Position numbers and translations under genes: made by a program | DNA from: Gemmatimonadota bacterium | Lineage (GTDB): Bacteria > Gemmatimonadota > Gemmatimonadetes > Gemmatimonadales > Gemmatimonadaceae | DNA length: 52,211 bases | Reading direction: 5' to 3' | Assembly: GCA_028287305.1 (NCBI GenBank) | Contig: JAQBPX010000031.1 | Span: forward strand, 1-52,211 | The notes under the pieces: model-generated | Database searches by the model: none | What the model saw: only the letters and a program-made list of their open reading frames with translations | What the model was told of the DNA's origin: nothing | In this document: positions 16,012 to 24,446 of the stretch, piece after piece | How the letters are laid out: every line of letters begins with the position of its first letter | Position numbering within the stretch: the first letter of the stretch is position 1

Positions 16012-16677
16012 CTATCGAAGCCCGGCTTTCAGCATGGTTTCCATGAGGAGAAGTGTATCCTCGATTCCGCGAAAGTGACTGGGGCCGCCGTAGGTCGTGG
16101 GCACGGGACGCTCGGCGATCCGGAAGCCCGCACGCCCCGCCTCGATGAGGACGCTCGATTCCCACGCGTAGCGTTCCCCACGCGGCGTGATGCGACGAAA
16201 GACCTCGGCACGGAAGACCCGGAGGCCGCTCTGGGAATCCTCGATCGTGGTGCGGGCCAGCAGGCTCACGACACCGCTCGCCAGCCAGTTCGAGACTCGC
16301 CGCTGCACCGGCATCTCGGTGCCGCCCCGGGCGCGACGGCCGATCACCACGTCCGCCGCCGACAGCGCGGCGACCAGGTCGGGGAGCGTGCGCGGATCGT
16401 GCTGGCCATCGGCGTCGATCGTCGCCACCACGTCGAAGCCGCCGTCGAGCGCGCGCGCGATTCCCGCGCGCAGCGCCGCACCCTTGCCGCGATTCGCCGG
16501 GAACACGATCACCTCGTCGGATACCCCTCGCGCGACCTCCGGCGTGCCATCGCTCGACCCGTCGCTCACCACGATCACGCTCACGCCGGGGAGCGCCGCC
16601 CGCACCCCCGCCACCACCGCGGGCAACGTGAGCGCCGCATCGAGGGCCGGGATCACGCAGGCGACGCGCGTCGTCAC
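16012..16677 (-). CDS. Family 2 glycosyltransferase, soluble
   Basis: 221 residues, the GT-A catalytic domain alone. VACVIPALDAALTLPAVV and VIVVSDGSSDGTPEVA form the nucleotide site. The metal-binding motif is intact (TIDADGQHDPRTL), followed by GRRARGGTEMPVQRRVSNW and a C-terminal ERPVPTTYGGPSHFRGIEDT resembling polyprenyl-phosphate sugar transferases. The donor and acceptor are unknown. It overlaps the MerR gene by ATGA and abuts surE. Confidence 0.88.
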   Translation of the reverse strand: MTTRVACVIPALDAALTLPAVVAGVRAALPGVSVIVVSDGSSDGTPEVARGVSDEVIVFPANRGKGAALRAGIARALDGGFDVVATIDADGQHDPRTLPDLVAALSAADVVIGRRARGGTEMPVQRRVSNWLASGVVSLLARTTIEDSQSGLRVFRAEVFRRITPRGERYAWESSVLIEAGRAGFRIAERPVPTTYGGPSHFRGIEDTLLLMETMLKAGLR

Positions 16678-17039
16678 TCCGCCGGCCCACCCGACTGCAG
16701 GAGGCGCATCAACTCGCGCAGCTCTCCCTCGAGGGTCTCGAGCGACTCCAGGTACGATGCGCCGCGCGCTGCGGACTTCAGGTCCCCGCCGCGACGGTGC
16801 TCATCCACCTTCTGGCGCGCGCCCTCGATCGTGTACTTCTCGTTGTACAGCAGGTGCTTCACGAGGAGGATGAGCTCGATCTCGCGGCGCTGGTAGACGC
16901 GGTTCCCCGAGCGGTTCTTGGCCGGGTTCAGGAACTTGAACTGGCTCTCCCAGTAGCGCAGCACGTGCGGCTTGAGGTCGGTGAGCTCACAGACCTCCCC
17001 GATCGAGAAGAATTCCTGGACCGGCTCCGGCGCGCTCAT
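16674..17039 (-). CDS. Short MerR-family transcriptional regulator
   Basis: 121 residues. The N-terminal winged helix-turn-helix FSIGEVCELTDLKPHVLRYWESQF is typical of MerR-like proteins, followed by NRSGNRVYQRREIELILLVKHLLY and a helical C-terminal stretch (ESLETLEGELRELMRLL) for dimerisation. There is no cysteine-rich or drug-binding effector domain, so any signal is unknown. It overlaps both gpsA (upstream) and the GT2 (downstream) by 4 nt, so it is translated as part of the operon. Confidence 0.88.
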   Translation of the reverse strand: MSAPEPVQEFFSIGEVCELTDLKPHVLRYWESQFKFLNPAKNRSGNRVYQRREIELILLVKHLLYNEKYTIEGARQKVDEHRRGGDLKSAARGASYLESLETLEGELRELMRLLQSGGPAE

Positions 17040-18031
17040 CGGTCCTGCTCCGAGCGCAGCTCGCGCGACATCAGCTCTTCCACGCCTCGGCGCGCAGGCA
17101 GCCCGTCGAACAGGATGCGCGACACCATCGTGACGATCGGCATCTCCACTCCCTCGCGCTGCGCCAGCGCCAGCGCACTCGACGTGGTCACCACTCCCTC
17201 GGCAATGGTCTCCTTGCCCGCCAGCGCCTGGTCGAGCGACTTCCCCGCCCCGATCTCCACGCCGATCGCGCGGTTGCGGCTGAGGGATCCGGTGCAGGTG
17301 AGCACCAGGTCGCCCAGGCCGGCGAGCCCCGCGAATGTTTGCGACTTGGCGCCGAGCGCCACGCCGAGGCGGGTCATCTCGTGCAGGCCGCGCGTGATCA
17401 GCGCCGCGCGGGAATTGAAGCCCAGCCCCACGCCTTCCACGAGCCCGGTCGCGACGGCCATCACGTTCTTGAGGGCTCCGCCAAGCTCGACGCCGACGAC
17501 GTCATCGTGGGTGTAGACCCTCAGCGTGGCGGTGCTCAGCGCGCCCTGCACCGTTCGCGCGGCGCCTGCGTCATCGGAGGCCGCGACCACCGCGGTGGGC
17601 TCATGGCGCGCGACCTCGGCAGCGAAGCTGGGGCCCGACAGCGCCACGATGCGGTGGCCGGGCACTTCCTCGTAGAGCACGTCGCACATCAGTGCGAGCG
17701 TGTCACGCTCGATGCCCTTCGACGCGATTGCGATGCAGGCGTCGCGGTCCACATGTGCGCGGCCCGCGCCCGCGATCGAGCGCAGGTGCTGCGACGGGGT
17801 GGCGTACACGACGAGGGAAGCGCCCTCGAGCGCTTCCTCCTGTCGCGTGGTGGCGCGCAGCGACGCGGGAAGTGGGGCCCCGGCGAGGAAGCGCGCATTC
17901 TCATGGCGCGTGCTCACGCTCTCGGCGACGTCCGGCTCGAGCGCCCAGAGCATGGTGTCGTGGCCGTTCTCCGCCAGCACGCCCGCGAGTGCAGTGCCCC
18001 ACGCGCCCGCGCCGATCACCGCGCAGCGCAT
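17036..18031 (-). CDS. gpsA: NAD(P)-dependent glycerol-3-phosphate dehydrogenase
   Basis: 331 residues, standard for GpsA, which reduces dihydroxyacetone phosphate to glycerol 3-phosphate for phospholipids. The Rossmann motif is VIGAGAWGTALAGVLAENGH. SKGIERDT and LSGPSFAAEVARHEPTAV follow. The catalytic Lys is in ELGGALKNVMAVATGLVEG, and the C-terminal GLGDLVLTCTGSLSRNR binds the substrate. ATG 18031 overlaps the plsY stop by one base (TGATG). Its product is the substrate of PlsY, encoded immediately upstream. Confidence 0.97.
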   Translation of the reverse strand: MRCAVIGAGAWGTALAGVLAENGHDTMLWALEPDVAESVSTRHENARFLAGAPLPASLRATTRQEEALEGASLVVYATPSQHLRSIAGAGRAHVDRDACIAIASKGIERDTLALMCDVLYEEVPGHRIVALSGPSFAAEVARHEPTAVVAASDDAGAARTVQGALSTATLRVYTHDDVVGVELGGALKNVMAVATGLVEGVGLGFNSRAALITRGLHEMTRLGVALGAKSQTFAGLAGLGDLVLTCTGSLSRNRAIGVEIGAGKSLDQALAGKETIAEGVVTTSSALALAQREGVEMPIVTMVSRILFDGLPARRGVEELMSRELRSEQDR

Positions 18032-18648
18032 CAGCTGGCCGCCTTCTTTCCGAAGCGATGCTCCTCGCCGCGGCGAAGCCGCCCGATGTTGGCGCGATGC
18101 GTGTAGAAGACGAAGAGCGCGACGGCGACGCTCAACCCCGTGAGCGGCGCCGTGGGGCCGAGCTGCAGCGCGAGCACCACCGGCAGCACGCTCGCGGCGA
18201 CGAGCGAGCCGAGCGACACGTACCCACTCGCGAACACGATGATCACGAACGCCGTGATGCTCGCGAGCGTCGGCAGCGGCGCCAGCGCGAGGAAGACGCC
18301 GCCGGCGGTGGCCACGCCCTTCCCGCCCCTGCCGAACTTGAGGAACACCGGGCGGACGTGCCCCATGATCGCCGCGATGCCGCAAGCGATTGCAAGCCAG
18401 ACGGGCGCGCCATCCCATGCGGTCCGCTGCGGCAGCAGCAGCACGGGCAGCGCGCCCTTCGCGGTGTCGAAGGCGAAGACGGCGAGGCCGATCTTCGCGC
18501 CGAGCACGCGAAAGACGTTGGTGGCCCCGAGGTTCCCGGAGCCCTGCTTGCGCAGGTCCACTCCCTTCCACTTGCCGGCGATGTACGCCGCCGGCACCGA
18601 GCCGGAGATGTACGAGAGCGCGAGCGCAGCGGCGGGATGGAGGAGCAT
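18031..18648 (-). CDS. plsY: Glycerol-3-phosphate acyltransferase PlsY
   Basis: 205 residues, integral membrane. PlsY acylates the sn-1 position of glycerol 3-phosphate using acyl-phosphate. Conserved motifs are SGSVPAAYIAGKWKGVDLRKQGSGNLGATNVFRVLG at the N-terminus (described by its ends SGSVP and GSGNLGATN) and FGRGGKGVATAGGVFLAL in the middle loop. Membrane segments occur near residues 1-20, 50-72, 80-100, 115-140 and 155-180. ATG 18648 overlaps the der stop by one base. It carries a Lys-rich C-terminus (FGKKAAS). Confidence 0.96.
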   Translation of the reverse strand: MLLHPAAALALSYISGSVPAAYIAGKWKGVDLRKQGSGNLGATNVFRVLGAKIGLAVFAFDTAKGALPVLLLPQRTAWDGAPVWLAIACGIAAIMGHVRPVFLKFGRGGKGVATAGGVFLALAPLPTLASITAFVIIVFASGYVSLGSLVAASVLPVVLALQLGPTAPLTGLSVAVALFVFYTHRANIGRLRRGEEHRFGKKAAS

Positions 18649-19958
18649 CAACCCTTTCTCCGCAACCTGATCTCGAGCGGGTTGCCCAGGAATCCCCAGC
18701 TTTCGCGGAAGCCGTTGTGGAGGAAGCGCACGTAGTGCTCCTCCACCGCGTCGGGGTTGTTGCCGAACACGAGGATCGTGGGCGGCGACGTCTCCACCTG
18801 CGTGGCGTAGTTGAGCTTCACTTCGCGACCCGCGGCCTGCGGCGGCTGGCGACGCGCGAGCAATTCCTGCAGGCGCGTGTTCACGTCGGAGGTGGAGATG
18901 CGCTTCTTCCGCTCGGTCTCCACGATGAACACCGTGTCGAGGATGCGGGTGATGCGCTGCCCGGTGAGGGCGGAGGTGAAGAGGAAGGGCACGAACTTGA
19001 GGAAGGGCGCCTTCTCCCCCGCTTCCTTCGTGAACTTCGCCGTCGCCTTGTCGTCCTTGTCCTTCAGGTCCCACTTGTTGATGACCATCACCAGGCCACG
19101 CCCCGCGTCCCACGCGAGGTGCGCGATCTTGAGGTCCTGTCCCTGCAGTCCCTCGGTGGCGTCGACCACGAGGACGCAGATGTCGGCGCGCTCGATCGCG
19201 CGGCGCGTGCGCAGCGACGAGTAGAACTCGATGCCGTCGTCGATCTTGGACTGGCGGCGCAGGCCGGCGGTGTCAATGAAGACCAGGTCGCGGCCATGGA
19301 AGCGCATCGGCGTGTCGATGGCGTCGCGCGTGGTGCCCGCCTCGTCGTTCACGACCAGGCGTTCCTCGCCCAGCAGGCGATTCACGATGGACGACTTGCC
19401 CACGTTCGGGCGGCCGATCACCGCGATGGAGAGCGAGTCGGCCTTCTCCTCGGTCTTCTCGGGAAAGCGCTTGACCACTTCGTCGAGCAGGTCGCCGGAT
19501 CCCTTGCCGTTCGTGGCCGACACGGGCAGCGGATCGCCGGCGCCGAGGGAATAGAACTCGTAGAAGTCGCTCTTCTGCGGGTCGTCCACCTTGTTGGCCA
19601 CCAGCAGCCACGGGCGGCCGGACTCGCGCAGCAGCTCGACGACCTTCATGTCGTTGGGGTGCAGGCCGGCGATGGCGTCCACCACCAGGAGCAGGAGGTC
19701 CGACTCCTCGATGGCCTGCAGCACCTGCTTGCGGATCTCGCGATCCATGGGCGCGCGCGGGTCGTCGTTGAGGCCGCCCGTGTCCACCAGCCAGAAGTCA
19801 CGCCCCTGCCAGTCGGCGCGCGAGAAGTGGCGGTCGCGCGTCGTGCCAGCCTCCTCGCTGACGATGGCGGCGTTGTCGCCCACGATGCGGTTGAACAGCG
19901 CGGACTTGCCTACGTTCGGGCGGCCGATGAGGGCAACGACCGGGATACCTGCACTCAT
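18648..19958 (-). CDS. der: Ribosome-assembly GTPase Der (EngA)
   Basis: 436 residues with the tandem GTPase domains unique to Der, which is needed for 50S subunit maturation. Two identical P-loops GRPNVGKS occur at residues 12-19 and 182-189. DTGG and DTAG G3 motifs, NKVD and NKWD G4 motifs are present, and the C-terminal KH-like domain begins near 350. SD-independent start: ATG 19958 overlaps the DUF512 gene by 4 nt. The DUF512-der-plsY-gpsA order matches that of Clostridia and related Firmicutes. Confidence 0.97.
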   Translation of the reverse strand: MSAGIPVVALIGRPNVGKSALFNRIVGDNAAIVSEEAGTTRDRHFSRADWQGRDFWLVDTGGLNDDPRAPMDREIRKQVLQAIEESDLLLLVVDAIAGLHPNDMKVVELLRESGRPWLLVANKVDDPQKSDFYEFYSLGAGDPLPVSATNGKGSGDLLDEVVKRFPEKTEEKADSLSIAVIGRPNVGKSSIVNRLLGEERLVVNDEAGTTRDAIDTPMRFHGRDLVFIDTAGLRRQSKIDDGIEFYSSLRTRRAIERADICVLVVDATEGLQGQDLKIAHLAWDAGRGLVMVINKWDLKDKDDKATAKFTKEAGEKAPFLKFVPFLFTSALTGQRITRILDTVFIVETERKKRISTSDVNTRLQELLARRQPPQAAGREVKLNYATQVETSPPTILVFGNNPDAVEEHYVRFLHNGFRESWGFLGNPLEIRLRRKG

Positions 19959-21256
19959 GCAGCCTCTTGCGTGGAATGACGTGAGGGCCCGCCCTCGAGC
20001 CGGAGCACGTCGATGAAGTCATACGATGGATAGACGGGCATGGGCAGCTCCTCGCGCAGCGCGATGAAGCGCTCGTCGTCGAGGAACAGCCCGTCATCAT
20101 TGATGGTCTCGGCCGGGATCAGCGCGAGGTCGAGGTCCGTGCGGCCGGCCAGGGCCTTCCGCATGTCCGCGCCCACGAGCAGGCCGGCGGTGGTGGTGGT
20201 GGGTCCGAACAGTGAATTCTCCATGACGATCATTTCCAGCGTCGCGCCGGTCTGCCGCTCGATGAGCGCGAGCAGTTCCGGCATCAGCGGCGCCATGGAG
20301 ACGCCGGTGACCACGCCGATCTTCTTGCCTTCGAGGCGCGGGAGCTCGCCCACGCCCTGCTTCACTCGCAGGCGCAGCGACGTCACCGCCCCCACGCCGT
20401 TCTCGATCTGCGCGAACTCGCCGTAATGCTCCGCACCGGGCAGCGGCACGTTGGCGAGCAGGTACAACTCGTCGGATGCGAACACCCAGCCATCGCCTCG
20501 CTCGGCGCGCGCGCGGCTCGCCCAGCGCTCGACCACGGCCAGGAGGGCGCGCGCATTCGCCTCGTCCATCGACTTGCCGGTGTAGAGGTGCGAGAACTGG
20601 GTGAGGCCCACGGGCACGATGGCCACCGAGAGGCAGGCGTCGCCGAAGCTGTAGAGGTCCGCCAGGGACTGCTCCAGGACGTCGCCGTCGTTGAGGCCCG
20701 GCACGATCACCATCTGGCCGTGGAACTGGATGCCGCCCTCGGCGAGGCGCCGCAGCTGCTCCACGATGTTCGGCACGCGCGGGTTGTTGAGCAGCACCTT
20801 GCGGGCTTCCCAGGGGGTGGCGTGCACGGAGACGTAGAGGGGCGAGAGGCGGTACTCGAGGATCCGCTCGATGTCGCGCTCCTTCACGTTCGAGAGCGTG
20901 GCGAAGTTGCCGTAGGCGAAGGAGAGCCGGTAGTCGTCGTCGCGGACGTAGAGGTTCTTCCGCAGGCCCTTGGGTAGCCCCTCGATGAAGCAGAACTCGC
21001 AGCGGTTGGCGCAGCGCCGCACCGTGGGGGGCTGAAGCTCGAGCCCCATCGGCTCCCCCTCGGGCTCGACCTCGTAGATCACGGCCTCGCCGTCCGGCAT
21101 GCGGGCCTCGATCTCGAGGCTGTCGTCGGCCGTGAGGAACTCCCAGTCGAGGAAATCGGCGAGCTCGCGACCGTTCACCGACAGTAACTCGGTGCCCGCC
21201 ACGATCCCCATTTCCTCGGCGATGCTACCCGGAATTACTCGGCTGACGCGAACCAT
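19955..21256 (-). CDS. DUF512 protein with PDZ-like N-terminus and radical-SAM-like cysteine motif
   Basis: 433 residues from ATG 21256 (MVRVSRVIPGSIAEEMG). The N-terminal ~60 residues resemble a PDZ domain (SIAEEMGIVAGTELLSVNG). Cysteines RRCANRCEFCFIEGLPKG near residue 80 resemble a radical-SAM 4Fe-4S motif. The C-terminal ~200 residues are DUF512 (GVVTGVSMAPLMPELL, NSLFGPTTTTAGLLVG). The function of this family is not established. It heads the der-plsY-gpsA operon, as in many Firmicutes, suggesting a housekeeping link. The frame stays open upstream to 21364, but that part lacks family similarity. Confidence 0.88.
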   Translation of the reverse strand: MVRVSRVIPGSIAEEMGIVAGTELLSVNGRELADFLDWEFLTADDSLEIEARMPDGEAVIYEVEPEGEPMGLELQPPTVRRCANRCEFCFIEGLPKGLRKNLYVRDDDYRLSFAYGNFATLSNVKERDIERILEYRLSPLYVSVHATPWEARKVLLNNPRVPNIVEQLRRLAEGGIQFHGQMVIVPGLNDGDVLEQSLADLYSFGDACLSVAIVPVGLTQFSHLYTGKSMDEANARALLAVVERWASRARAERGDGWVFASDELYLLANVPLPGAEHYGEFAQIENGVGAVTSLRLRVKQGVGELPRLEGKKIGVVTGVSMAPLMPELLALIERQTGATLEMIVMENSLFGPTTTTAGLLVGADMRKALAGRTDLDLALIPAETINDDGLFLDDERFIALREELPMPVYPSYDFIDVLRLEGGPSRHSTQEAA

Positions 21257-21641
21257 ATCCCACCAGGGTCCCCAAGATTGCGATGGGGGAAGACCGTGAA
21301 CGCGGTCTCCCCCCGACCTTCGACGATGCTCATGCAACCTAGTAGCTGAAAGCCCCGAAATCAAGCAATGCTAGCGACTTCTGGCACCATGCCTCATGGA
21401 GTTTTGAACATGGTTATACACAGGGATGGGCTGTTGCGGCCGGGGCGAACTGCCTGCGGGGACCAGGGCGGAGAACTGCTGGACAACTGCAGGAAGAGGG
21501 GCAACCGATTGAAAAAGGCACACCCACCGGGTTCGAACCCAATGGGTGTGCCCTTCACAATCAGGAAGCTGTTTCCTGTTCCTGTCCAGCAGTGTCCGCC
21601 GTTGTCCTGGCCAGGCCGTCAGGCGCCGGCGCGAAGAACCC
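21257..21641. other. 385-bp intergenic region
   Basis: No gene is supported here. It must hold the promoter of the DUF512-der operon, but I cannot identify a convincing -35/-10 pair. TTATACACA at 21414-21422 exactly fits the DnaA box TTATNCACA. The terminator of the upstream TPR/FxLYD gene occupies 21512-21552. Confidence 0.6.
21512..21552 (-). terminator. Intrinsic terminator after the TPR/FxLYD gene
   Basis: On the - strand a long hairpin has outer stem GGCACACCCA/TGGGTGTGCC (10 bp, 21517-21526 with 21543-21552). A 2-nt internal loop leads to inner stem GGGTT/AACCC (5 bp), followed by TTTTT (AAAAA at 21512-21516 on +). It lies about 90 bp beyond the stop at 21642. The apex GGGTTCGAACCC resembles a tRNA T-loop, but no tRNA body is present. 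Confidence 0.85.
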
Positions 21642-23201
21642 TCAGGGCAGCTGCGCGTACCGGAACGCGGTGATCCCCGGAGCCGTCACCTTGAAGGAGA
21701 ACCTCCCGCTGGCGTTCGGCGCGACCGGTCCCACGCTCTGGGTGTCCGTGGCCACCACGTTTCCGGCTGCATCCAGGAACTCGACCTTGAACGCGTAGCT
21801 CTTGGCCGCGGTCGCCGTGTTGGTGATCGTACCGGCCAGCGCGGCCGTGGTGGCCGTGCTGCTGAAGTCCGAGAACTCCACCTTGGAGGTCATCAGCCTG
21901 CGGGTGTCGCCCGCCTTCACCGCCTCGTCCACGAAGGCACGCTGCGACTTGGCGATCGAGTCCAGGCGTGCCCGCGGGACGGCCGGCTTGGCCTTCAGTC
22001 CCTTCTCGTACGCGTTCTTGGCGACGGAAGCGAGGTTGCCGTTCGCGACCGCGAGCACCTGGTAGGCGTCGGGGTTGTTCGGGTCCACCTCGACCAGGCG
22101 CTGCGCGTACATCCGCGAGGCCTCGAAGTCATTCAACTGCGCGTTCGTGATGGCGAGGTTGAGCAGCACGTCGCGGTGCGACTTGTTCTTCGCTGCCGCG
22201 GCGACGAAGAGCTTGGCCGCATCGCCCACCTGGTTGGCGCGAGCTGCGGCGACTCCCGAGTTCATGAGCGCCTGGTACGTGAAGTTGCCGGGATTCGCGA
22301 TCTGCTCGGCATACGTCGCCTTGAAGCTGCTCGTGTCGCCCGTGGCAAGGCTGAGGCGCACGAGGCCCGAGCGCGCATCTTCCGCGGCGCGGGTGGACGG
22401 CGACTCCTTTACCAGCATCTCGTAGTAGTTCCGCGCTTCCTTCGAGTACGTCGCCTTCTCGGGGCCCTTCGCGTTGTCCGAGATTTCGCTGGCCACGTTG
22501 CCCAGGTTGAGCAGCGTCTGCTGGCGCACTTCCCGGTAGGCGGTATCGCTGCCCGCGGCGGCGATCGTCGCCTTGTATGCCTCGAACGCCTTCACGTAGT
22601 CGCCCTTCTTCTGGAACACGTTGCCGAGGACCATGTGGCCGTACGGCGAGCCGCGGTAGAGCTGCAGTGAGCGCGTCGCGAGCACGGCAGCCGAGTCGTT
22701 GTGGTCGGCGTTCAGCTCCTCGAGGGAGTTGTTGACGAGCGTGATCCAGGCCTTCTGCTGCCGCCACTTGCCGGTCTCCTCCGCGCACTCCGGGGCGCCC
22801 TGCTCCACCACCTGGAATGCCGAGTCGATCGCGGAGGGCAGGTCGATGTCGCCCTCGGGGTTCGCCGAGTAGCCGAGCACGCCACGCTTGGCGGTAAGGC
22901 CGATGCCGTCCTGCATGGACCACAGCACGAGCGTCTTGCCCAGCACCCAGTTGCGTCCCACCGGGTTCGCCGAGCTGCCGGCGGGATCCGTGAGTCCCTT
23001 CACCGCTTCGGCCAGCTTGCGCTGGACGCTGGCGGCCGGGGCCTTGGGATCGCCGGCGATCTGCAACGCGAGCATGGCCTTCGCCACCTGCGTCGGCTTT
23101 CCATCATCGATGTCGCACGCCTTCTTCTGCGCGCCAGCGATCGAGCTGATCGCGGAAGTCAGCGCAGCTGAAAGCAGGATCTTCCTGGCGGATACGGGCA
23201 T
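21642..23201 (-). CDS. Secreted tetratricopeptide protein with C-terminal FxLYD-like domain
   Basis: 519 residues. ATG 23201 is preferred because AGGAG (23208-23212 on the complement) is 6 nt upstream; the in-frame ATG at 23207 directly abuts it. A signal peptide (ILLSAALTSAISSIAGAQ) predicts export. TPR-like units include YGHMVLGNVFQKKGDYVKAFEAYK, HRDVLLNLAITNAQLNDFEASRMYAQRLVEV and NPDAYQVLAVANGNL. The last ~85 residues (SKVEFSDFSSTATTAALAGT...ITAFRYAQLP) form a beta-sandwich resembling FxLYD domains. Function unknown; a periplasmic scaffold is likely. It is a single-gene unit bounded by terminators on both sides. Confidence 0.85.
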   Translation of the reverse strand: MPVSARKILLSAALTSAISSIAGAQKKACDIDDGKPTQVAKAMLALQIAGDPKAPAASVQRKLAEAVKGLTDPAGSSANPVGRNWVLGKTLVLWSMQDGIGLTAKRGVLGYSANPEGDIDLPSAIDSAFQVVEQGAPECAEETGKWRQQKAWITLVNNSLEELNADHNDSAAVLATRSLQLYRGSPYGHMVLGNVFQKKGDYVKAFEAYKATIAAAGSDTAYREVRQQTLLNLGNVASEISDNAKGPEKATYSKEARNYYEMLVKESPSTRAAEDARSGLVRLSLATGDTSSFKATYAEQIANPGNFTYQALMNSGVAAARANQVGDAAKLFVAAAAKNKSHRDVLLNLAITNAQLNDFEASRMYAQRLVEVDPNNPDAYQVLAVANGNLASVAKNAYEKGLKAKPAVPRARLDSIAKSQRAFVDEAVKAGDTRRLMTSKVEFSDFSSTATTAALAGTITNTATAAKSYAFKVEFLDAAGNVVATDTQSVGPVAPNASGRFSFKVTAPGITAFRYAQLP

Positions 23202-23222
23202 TCTCATCTCCTGTCGTTCACG

Positions 23223-23244
23223 AAAAAGCGGGCAGTGCGCCCGC
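23223..23244 (-). terminator. Intrinsic terminator after larC
   Basis: The - strand stem GCGGGC/GCCCGC (23239-23244 with 23228-23233), with loop GCACT, is followed by TTTTT (AAAAA 23223-23227 on +). It closes the bamA-larC unit. It ends only about 21 nt before the next ATG, so the downstream gene must start transcription inside or very close to this hairpin. Confidence 0.75.
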
Positions 23245-23264
23245 CATCCGGGTACCCCCGGCAG

Positions 23265-24440
23265 TCAGGCGCGTTCCGCCTCGGCGGAGGCGCGCAGGAA
23301 TATATCCCGCGCCGCGTGCCCTGTCGCCAGTGAGGCTCGCTGGACGTCCTCGAACTCCGGCTTCGCCCGCGTAGAGCCGTCCGGCAGGGTCACCACTTTC
23401 ACGGCGATCGAGTGCCCCAGCACCTCCACAGTCGCCATCCGGCGATCCAGCGCGCGACGCTCCACTGCGGTACGCCGAACCCCAATGCTCGAGCCCTCCT
23501 GGAGGAGCAGCGTCTCCAGGTAATCGGCCAGCGAGGGGCCAGCCAGCACCTCGATCCGTACGCCGGGACGGCCCTTCTTCATGGTGACCGGAAGCAGCGT
23601 GACGTCGAGCGCGCCGCGCGACCGCATGGTCTCGGCGAGCTGCGCAAGGTATTCGGGGCTCATGTCGTCCACGTCGCAGGCGAGGTGCACCAGTTGCTCG
23701 CGCTCGCTGACAGTTGCGGCGGTATCGAGGTCGGCGAGGGTGATCCGCAGCGCATTGGCGCGATCCTCGAACGTCCTGGTCCCGGCGCCATAGCCACTCC
23801 GCAGCGGTGTGTACTCCCGCGGCGGCGGCCCCTCCGACAGCACGCGCACCAGCGCCGCGCCGGTGGGCGTCACGAGCTCGCCGGAGCCGACGGGGCCCGG
23901 ACGTATGCGGATTCCCTCGAGGATGCGCAGCGTGGCGGGTGCGGGCACCGGCATGACGCCGTGCGCCGCCGTGACGAACCCCTCGCCCACCTGCATGGCG
24001 CCGCAGAAGATGCGCTCGACGCCGAGCTGCTCGAAGCCCCAGATCGACCCCACCACGTCGAGGATCGCGTCCACCGCGCCCACCTCGTGCAGGTGGACCT
24101 TCTCGACCGTGGTGCCGTGGATCGTGGCTTCCTGCTCGGCGATCAGCGTGAATGCGCGATCCGCACGCTCACGCACCCGCTCGGGCACGGCGGCTTTCGC
24201 GATCATCGCGCGCAGGTGCCTGAGGTGCCGGCCATGCGGCTGCGGCGGAATCTCGAAGTCCACCTTCCTGCACGCGATGCCGGCGCGCAGCACGTCGCTC
24301 ACCTGCACCGACACGCCCTCGAGCTCGAGGAGCGCGGGCAGCCCCTTCAACCACTCGGGGTCCAGCCCGAGGTCGAGCAGGGCGCCGAGCGTCATGTCGC
24401 CGGAGATGCCGCTGAACGGCTCGAGGATCGCGATGCGCAT
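23265..24440 (-). CDS. larC: Nickel-pincer cofactor biosynthesis protein LarC
   Basis: 391 residues from the second of two adjacent ATGs (24443 and 24440). LarC is the CTP-dependent nickel insertase that metallates the pyridinium bis-thiocarboxylate cofactor of lactate racemase-like enzymes. Family features are MRIAILEPFSGISGDMTLGALLDLG at the start (SGISGDM), LHEVGAVDAILDVVGS, AHGVMPVPAPATLRIL, PTGAAL and a C-terminal MKKGRPGVRIEVL. It is one uninterrupted frame, unlike the larC1/larC2 arrangement of lactobacilli. No larB, larE or larA is in the window, so its client enzyme is unknown. It is last in the long bamA operon, 6 nt after thrC. Confidence 0.92.
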   Translation of the reverse strand: MRIAILEPFSGISGDMTLGALLDLGLDPEWLKGLPALLELEGVSVQVSDVLRAGIACRKVDFEIPPQPHGRHLRHLRAMIAKAAVPERVRERADRAFTLIAEQEATIHGTTVEKVHLHEVGAVDAILDVVGSIWGFEQLGVERIFCGAMQVGEGFVTAAHGVMPVPAPATLRILEGIRIRPGPVGSGELVTPTGAALVRVLSEGPPPREYTPLRSGYGAGTRTFEDRANALRITLADLDTAATVSEREQLVHLACDVDDMSPEYLAQLAETMRSRGALDVTLLPVTMKKGRPGVRIEVLAGPSLADYLETLLLQEGSSIGVRRTAVERRALDRRMATVEVLGHSIAVKVVTLPDGSTRAKPEFEDVQRASLATGHAARDIFLRASAEAERA

Positions 24441-24446
24441 CATGAA

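Noticed and set aside
21400-21425. Possible second dif-like site (AGTTTTGAACATGG...TTATACACAGG)
   Set aside because: Length is 25 rather than 28, and the inner XerD arm is not preserved.
21517-21552. tRNA gene, suggested by GGGTTCGAACCC
   Set aside because: No anticodon or D arm can be folded around it. A stem followed by a T-tract fits an intrinsic terminator.
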